Shown here piece after piece: positions 12,584 through 16,115 of a stretch of DNA of 16,115 nt. The notes beneath the pieces are model-generated. The model made no database searches. It was not told the DNA's origin and saw only the letters and a program-made list of their open reading frames with translations. Every line of letters starts with the position of its first letter. Position 1 is the stretch's first letter. A program made the position numbers and the translations under genes. Source of the DNA: TC-15 sp034437275 (lineage in GTDB: Bacteria > Chloroflexota > Anaerolineae > Aggregatilineales > Aggregatilineaceae); contig DAOTUD010000058.1 in NCBI GenBank assembly GCA_034437275.1, positions 1 through 16,115 on the forward strand, given 5' to 3'.

Positions 12584-14005
12584 CTACGGCAGGCGGCTGC
12601 TGGCCGATACCGGCGGTGTGGCGGTCGGCGTGATGTACGGCGCGACGGCGGTCGCGGTCATGGCGGCGGCCTGCGTCTGCGTGGCGTAGATCGCCTCGGC
12701 GCGGGCCTGCATATCGACCGTCTGCTCGCTGATCGTCACGCGGTTGGCCAGGTTGAACGGGCGCACCACCTCGAACCAGGTCTGGCCGGGCTTGAGGTGC
12801 ATCGGCGTTTCGCCATCCTCGAAGGTCAGCCACAGGCCGGTGCGGCCCTGGGCGTGCCACCAGGTGCCCTCCCACCATTGCCCATCCCGGAACAGCCAGG
12901 CGTCGCCGTGCCCCCACAGCACCGTTTCGATCACCACCCCGCTGATCGAGCTGTCGAGGATATCGGGGCGGTCGATGTGCTCGGCGGCCAGGATCACGAT
13001 GTTGTCGGCAGCGAGCTGCTGGCCGGTCACCGCGTCGACGTGCGGCAGGTCGGTGTTCCAGCGGTAGTAGCGCCCGTCGGCGGGGTTGTACTGCCAGCGC
13101 GTGGTCTGGCGGTCGTTCCAGTATTCGATGAAGATATCGCGCGCCGGGACGCCGCCGGGATCGGGCACGTCGGAGAACGCCAGCCCCCGGAAGGCGATCC
13201 CCTGGTTGACCTGGCGATCCTCGGCCACATCCCACAGGTCGAAGGTGTTGGCGAACATGGTGTGCTCGTAGGCTTTGTCGCCGTCTGGGATGCGCCGGAA
13301 CGGCTCATTGACGCCCAGGTGCGGCGACAGGGCGCGCCACTTCCAATCGGTTTCCAGGATGAACTTGCGAATCCACTCGTTGGAGCCGCTGTAGGCCAGC
13401 AGTGCCTCGAACATCTCGACCAGCTCCAGGTCCAGCAAGCGCGCGCTGCGCACGCTGCCGACCCTGTCAGCGCCCTGGCTGCGATAGATCGCGGCGAAGC
13501 GCGTCACGCCGCCTTCGACTTCGAACTCGAAGACGATGTCGGCTTTGTCCAGGCCGCTTTGGGGCCGCACCACTTCGGGAAAGTTGGACACCTTGACGAT
13601 CAGGGTGCGGCGGTCGCGGGCCGCGTCGCTGGGGTAGGGCAGCCCGGTCAGCGGGTTGAAATTCTCCGGGTATTCGCTCGGCCCGACGACCGTCGCGGTC
13701 GGGCTGGGCGTCAGGGTCGGTGTGGGCGACGGGGTCAGCGTCGGCGTCAGGGTCGGCGTGGGTGTCAGGGACGGCGACGGCGTCGCGCTGGGCGTCAGCG
13801 TCGGCGTGTGGCTCGGTGTGGGACTCAACGTCGGCGAAGGCCGGGGCGTATTGGTCGACGGGACGGTAGGCCGGGGGGTATTGGTGGGCGGCGCGGTCGG
13901 CTGCTGGGCGTCCGTCCCGGCTTCGGAGCGCGGGATCGCCTGGGCCAGCAGTGCCAACAGCAGCACCGCCACAACGAAGGGTACGATAAGCGCCAAACGT
14001 CGCAT
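12584..14005 (-). CDS. Exported DUF3048 (YerB-like) protein with Thr/Pro-rich linker
   Basis: A 473-aa protein. Residues 1-29 form a signal anchor or signal peptide (MRRLALIVPFVVAVLLLALL). A low-complexity linker at about 36-107 is built from TPTLTPSP-like units. The rest matches DUF3048: NPLTGLPYP (117-125), RRTLIVKVSN, RPQSGLDKADIVFEFEVEGGVTRF (about 147-170) and GSVRSARLLDLE. Unlike B. subtilis YerB there is no lipobox cysteine. The molecular function of DUF3048 is not established; a surface location is inferred from the signal and linker. The ATG at 14005 is preceded by GAGGAAA at about 9 nt; a TTG five codons earlier is less likely. Divergent from the FAS1 gene. Confidence 0.88.
   Translation of the reverse strand: MRRLALIVPFVVAVLLLALLAQAIPRSEAGTDAQQPTAPPTNTPRPTVPSTNTPRPSPTLSPTPSHTPTLTPSATPSPSLTPTPTLTPTLTPSPTPTLTPSPTATVVGPSEYPENFNPLTGLPYPSDAARDRRTLIVKVSNFPEVVRPQSGLDKADIVFEFEVEGGVTRFAAIYRSQGADRVGSVRSARLLDLELVEMFEALLAYSGSNEWIRKFILETDWKWRALSPHLGVNEPFRRIPDGDKAYEHTMFANTFDLWDVAEDRQVNQGIAFRGLAFSDVPDPGGVPARDIFIEYWNDRQTTRWQYNPADGRYYRWNTDLPHVDAVTGQQLAADNIVILAAEHIDRPDILDSSISGVVIETVLWGHGDAWLFRDGQWWEGTWWHAQGRTGLWLTFEDGETPMHLKPGQTWFEVVRPFNLANRVTISEQTVDMQARAEAIYATQTQAAAMTATAVAPYITPTATPPVSASSRLP
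13690..13850. repeat. Imperfect 6/12-bp tandem repeat encoding the Thr/Pro linker
   Basis: On the plus strand the stretch consists of repeated GTCGGCGTCAGG-like units with many single-base variants. It encodes the TPTLTPSP-type linker of the DUF3048 protein. Repeats of this kind change length easily by slippage. Confidence 0.75.
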
Positions 14006-14044
14006 ACATTGTTTCCTCAACTACTTCTCTCACAACGGTGGCCC

Positions 14045-14050
14045 AGTATA
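14045..14050 (-). promoter_or_regulatory. Candidate -10 box of the DUF3048 gene
   Basis: TATACT reads on the minus strand about 40 nt before the ATG at 14005. No good -35 is seen at 16-18 bp, so the call rests on the -10 box and its position. Confidence 0.45.
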
Positions 14051-14115
14051 CCGCCCCAGGCCGGGTCTGACTACCCGCGACTGCTCGGCGCTTGCCATAC
14101 GCGCAGGTGAGCAGC

Positions 14116-14146
14116 TTGCGGTTAAGTTAACTCTCATATTTATATT
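14116..14146 (+). promoter_or_regulatory. AT-rich promoter region of the FAS1 gene
   Basis: TTGCGG (14116-14121) is followed at 17-19 bp by TTTATA or TATATT (14139-14146) in a patch much richer in A+T than its surroundings. This would give a leader of about 100 nt before the ATG at 14257, where I see no known RNA motif. Confidence 0.4.
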
Positions 14147-14256
14147 ATTTATTTCTCACCGCATTATCGGGAAATTTTAATCTACTGGCTTTATGCTCTT
14201 TTACATACACAAGGCAATGATTCAGTCCCGCTGAATCACAAACACAGGAGGACAAC

Positions 14257-15849
14257 ATGCGTAAAATTAGTGTAGTAAGTTTGCTGCTGGTTCTTGTTCT
14301 TTCGCTGGCGCTGCCCGTGGGCGTATTCGCCCAGGACGGCGAAAAAGACATCGTCGACATCGCGGTTGAGGATGGGCGCTTCACGACGCTCGTCGCAGCG
14401 TTGCAAGCCGCTGAACTCGTCGACGCACTCAAGGGCGACGGCCCGTTCACCGTGTTCGCGCCGACCGATGACGCCTTCGCCGCGCTGCCGGAAGGCACCG
14501 TCGATGCGCTGCTGAACGACATTCCCGCCCTCACCGACATCCTGCTGTACCACGTGGTTGAAGGCAAAGCGATGGCCGCCGACGTGGTGGGCCTGGACGC
14601 CGTGACCACGCTGCAAGGCTCGGACATTTCGATCACCGTTGAAGACGGTAACGTCTATCTGGACGGCACCGTGCAAGTCATCATCACCGACATCGAAGCC
14701 GCGAACGGCGTCATCCACGTGATCGACACCGTGCTGCTGCCGCCGGCTGACATGCCGGAAGACATGACCGAGGTCCACGGCCCGGACGCCGCCCGCGTGC
14801 GTCTGGCGCACTTCTCGCCTGACACCCCCGCCGTTGAACTGTATGTCGCCGGTGAACTGAGCGACGTGCAAGGCCTGGAATTCGGCCAGGTCACCGACTG
14901 GATCGCGCTGCCCGCCGCGACGTATAACATGGCGGTTGCGCCCGCTGGCACGTCGTTTGGCGATGCGGCCATCGGCCCGATCAACTACGAGCTGCAGGCT
15001 GGCTCCTACACCACCATCGCCGCGATCGGCTCGCTGGCCAACGGCACGCTGACGGCGCAGGTGCTGCGTGAAGACTTCGGCGAGTACGAAGAGGGTAACG
15101 CCCGCGTCGCCGTGTTCCACGCGATTGAAGACGCCCCCGCCGTTGACCTCATCCTGGCCGATGGCACCGTGTTGGCTTCGGGGCTGGAGTATGCCTCCGG
15201 GTTGGCGTTCAACAGCGGCCTGGTGACACTCGACGTGCCCGCCGGCACCTACGACATCCAGGTCGTGCCCAGCGGCGCGACTGAGCCGGTCGTGCTGGAC
15301 CTGGCCGGGACCACCTTCGACGCCGGGACCAACTACTTCGTGGCCGCCATTGGCACGCTGGACAACCCGGGCGTGGCGCTGGCCGCTACCCCTGAGATGA
15401 TGCCGATGGCTATGGCTGCTGATGAACCGATGGGCACCATCGTCGACATCGCGGTCGCCGACGGGCGCTTCACGACGCTGGTCGCGGCAGTGGAAGCTGC
15501 CGGGCTGGTTGACGCCCTGAGTGGTGAAGGCCCGCTGACGGTCTTCGCCCCGACCGATGACGCCTTCGCGGCTGCGTTCGAGGCCCTGGGCATCGAAGCG
15601 GCGGACCTGCTGGCCGACACCGACACCCTGACCAGCATCCTGTTGTACCATGTGGTTGAGGGCCAGGTGATGGCCGAGGACGTGGTCGGCCTGGACGCGG
15701 CCCCCACGCTCAACGGCGCGGAGATCAGCATCAGCGTGACGGATGACGGCGTGTTCCTGAACGACGATATCCAGGTGATCATCACCGACATCGTCGCTTC
15801 CAACGGCGTGATCCATGTCATCGACGGCGTGCTGCTGCCCCCGCAGTAA
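14257..15849 (+). CDS. Secreted FAS1-DUF4397-DUF4397-FAS1 protein
   Basis: A 530-aa exported adhesion-type protein. The signal peptide covers residues 1-25 (ends GVFA, cut before QDG). FAS1 domain 1 spans about 29-163 and domain 2 about 393-529; both have RFTTLVAA, TVFAPTDDAFAA, LLYHVVEG, and a final VIITDI..NGVIHVID stretch. Between them two DUF4397 units start at ARVRLAHFSPDTPAVELYV (about 179) and ARVAVFHAIEDAPAVDLIL (about 282). A Met/Ala-rich hinge (380-391) precedes the second FAS1. AGGAGG lies 5 nt before the ATG. FAS1 domains mediate cell-cell or matrix contact; DUF4397 is of unknown function. No LPXTG motif or C-terminal anchor is seen, so the protein is probably released or held non-covalently. 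Confidence 0.93.
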   Translation: MRKISVVSLLLVLVLSLALPVGVFAQDGEKDIVDIAVEDGRFTTLVAALQAAELVDALKGDGPFTVFAPTDDAFAALPEGTVDALLNDIPALTDILLYHVVEGKAMAADVVGLDAVTTLQGSDISITVEDGNVYLDGTVQVIITDIEAANGVIHVIDTVLLPPADMPEDMTEVHGPDAARVRLAHFSPDTPAVELYVAGELSDVQGLEFGQVTDWIALPAATYNMAVAPAGTSFGDAAIGPINYELQAGSYTTIAAIGSLANGTLTAQVLREDFGEYEEGNARVAVFHAIEDAPAVDLILADGTVLASGLEYASGLAFNSGLVTLDVPAGTYDIQVVPSGATEPVVLDLAGTTFDAGTNYFVAAIGTLDNPGVALAATPEMMPMAMAADEPMGTIVDIAVADGRFTTLVAAVEAAGLVDALSGEGPLTVFAPTDDAFAAAFEALGIEAADLLADTDTLTSILLYHVVEGQVMAEDVVGLDAAPTLNGAEISISVTDDGVFLNDDIQVIITDIVASNGVIHVIDGVLLPPQ

Positions 15850-15880
15850 GTGTCACATTGTAAGCCGCGTTTTCTTCACG

Positions 15881-15920
15881 AGGCCGGTAGTGCTAAGCTG
15901 CCGGCCTTTGTGTTATTTCA
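15881..15920 (+). terminator. Terminator of the FAS1 gene
   Basis: AGGCCGGTAG (15881-15890) pairs with CTGCCGGCCT (15898-15907) with one G-U. It is followed by a T-rich but interrupted stretch (TTGTGTTATTT), so termination may be incomplete. It starts 32 nt after the stop codon. Confidence 0.65.
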
Positions 15921-15933
15921 GGCGTGGAAATAC

Positions 15934-15965
15934 AAAACGCTCCGCCGGAGACCCTGGCGGAGCGT
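15934..15965 (-). terminator. Terminator of the tRNA-Val transcript
   Basis: ACGCTCCGCC (15937-15946) pairs perfectly with GGCGGAGCGT (15956-15965). On the minus strand the stem runs into TTTTGTATTT. It lies 9 nt beyond the tRNA 3' end. Confidence 0.8.
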
Positions 15966-15973
15966 GGTGCGTG

Positions 15974-16047
15974 TGGGTGGCAAGGGACTCGAACCCCTGG
16001 CCTCTTCCTTGTAAGGGAAGCGCTCTATCCAGCTGAGCTAGCCACCC
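15974..16047 (-). tRNA. tRNA-Val(UAC)
   Basis: Read on the minus strand, the cloverleaf is complete. The acceptor stem GGGTGGC (16047-16041) pairs with GCCACCC (15981-15975) and is followed by discriminator A (15974). The D stem is GCTC/GAGC, the anticodon stem is CTTCC/GGAAG with loop CTTACAA, and the T arm is AGGGG-TTCGAGT-CCCTT. The anticodon TAC (complement of 16011-16013) decodes GUA. The 3' CCA is not encoded and must be added after transcription. Confidence 0.97.
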
Positions 16048-16058
16048 GTCACCCCCGT

Positions 16059-16088
16059 ATTATAGCCGCCCCGAGGGACCTGCGTCAA
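16059..16088 (-). promoter_or_regulatory. Strong promoter of tRNA-Val
   Basis: On the minus strand, TTGACG (16088-16083) and a perfect TATAAT (16064-16059) are 18 bp apart. Predicted transcription starts just before the tRNA 5' end at 16047. The -35 is half of a CGTCAA-GG-TTGACG inverted repeat (16083-16096), so a second, plus-strand -35 faces the other way. Confidence 0.82.
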
Positions 16089-16115
16089 GGTTGACGTTGG
16101 CGGCGGGGGGCGTTT

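Noticed and set aside
13690..13850. Tandem repeats considered as a CRISPR-like array
   Set aside because: Units are 6-12 bp without spacers and encode a Thr/Pro linker in frame.
12431..14110. A 559-codon open frame on the plus strand
   Set aside because: It is the antisense of the DUF3048 gene; the translation is Arg/Gly-rich low complexity, with a TTG start and no SD at usable distance.
14236..15816. A 526-codon open frame on the minus strand
   Set aside because: It is antisense to the FAS1-DUF4397 gene, whose domains and signal peptide are clear.

Overview
The window is a GC-rich bacterial chromosome segment with tightly spaced genes, strong G/C preference at third codon positions and Shine-Dalgarno (SD) starts. 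The gene set suggests Chloroflexota, most likely an Anaerolineae-type genome. It includes a split glycine decarboxylase (gcvPA/gcvPB), secreted Thr/Pro-linker DUF3048 and SH3b-LysM proteins, FAS1-DUF4397 surface proteins, and a GHMP kinase fused to a sugar-1-phosphate nucleotidylyltransferase. This taxonomic call is inference from gene content; no rRNA gene is present.

Layout. Bases 1-171 look like the right end of an IS200/IS605-type element (tail of tnpB, reRNA/omegaRNA region, terminal hairpin). It joins the last 32 codons of an interrupted host gene (172-270), which is followed by a terminator and a small inverted-repeat element (362-466). Next come three minus-strand genes: a secreted SH3b-SH3b-LysM protein, a stand-alone CheY-like receiver, and a secreted M28 zinc peptidase. 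From 3147 the plus strand carries an unrecognised 141-aa protein, a tandem glycine riboswitch with its terminator, and gcvH-gcvPA-gcvPB. The riboswitch therefore controls the H and P proteins of the glycine cleavage system; gcvT and the L-protein gene are not in the window.

After a palindrome-rich spacer come a hemolysin III-family membrane protein and a convergent small exported protein, which share a bidirectional terminator. Next is the 640-aa kinase-nucleotidylyltransferase fusion, predicted to turn a free sugar into a nucleotide sugar in one polypeptide. It is followed by a 41-codon small gene, a dodecin without the usual flavin-stacking Trp, a TSUP-family (TauE/SafE) permease that appears to be leaderless, a minus-strand DUF3048 protein, a FAS1-DUF4397-DUF4397-FAS1 secreted protein, and a minus-strand tRNA-Val(UAC) with a strong promoter.

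The observations most worth following are: (1) P1 of the first glycine aptamer is formed partly by the last codons and stop codon of the upstream gene, so its translation could be coupled to riboswitch folding; (2) the sugar kinase/nucleotidylyltransferase fusion; (3) the IS605-like end that appears to have split a host gene; (4) the Trp-less dodecin and the new 41-aa gene. I see no CRISPR array, phage genes or toxin-antitoxin pair.
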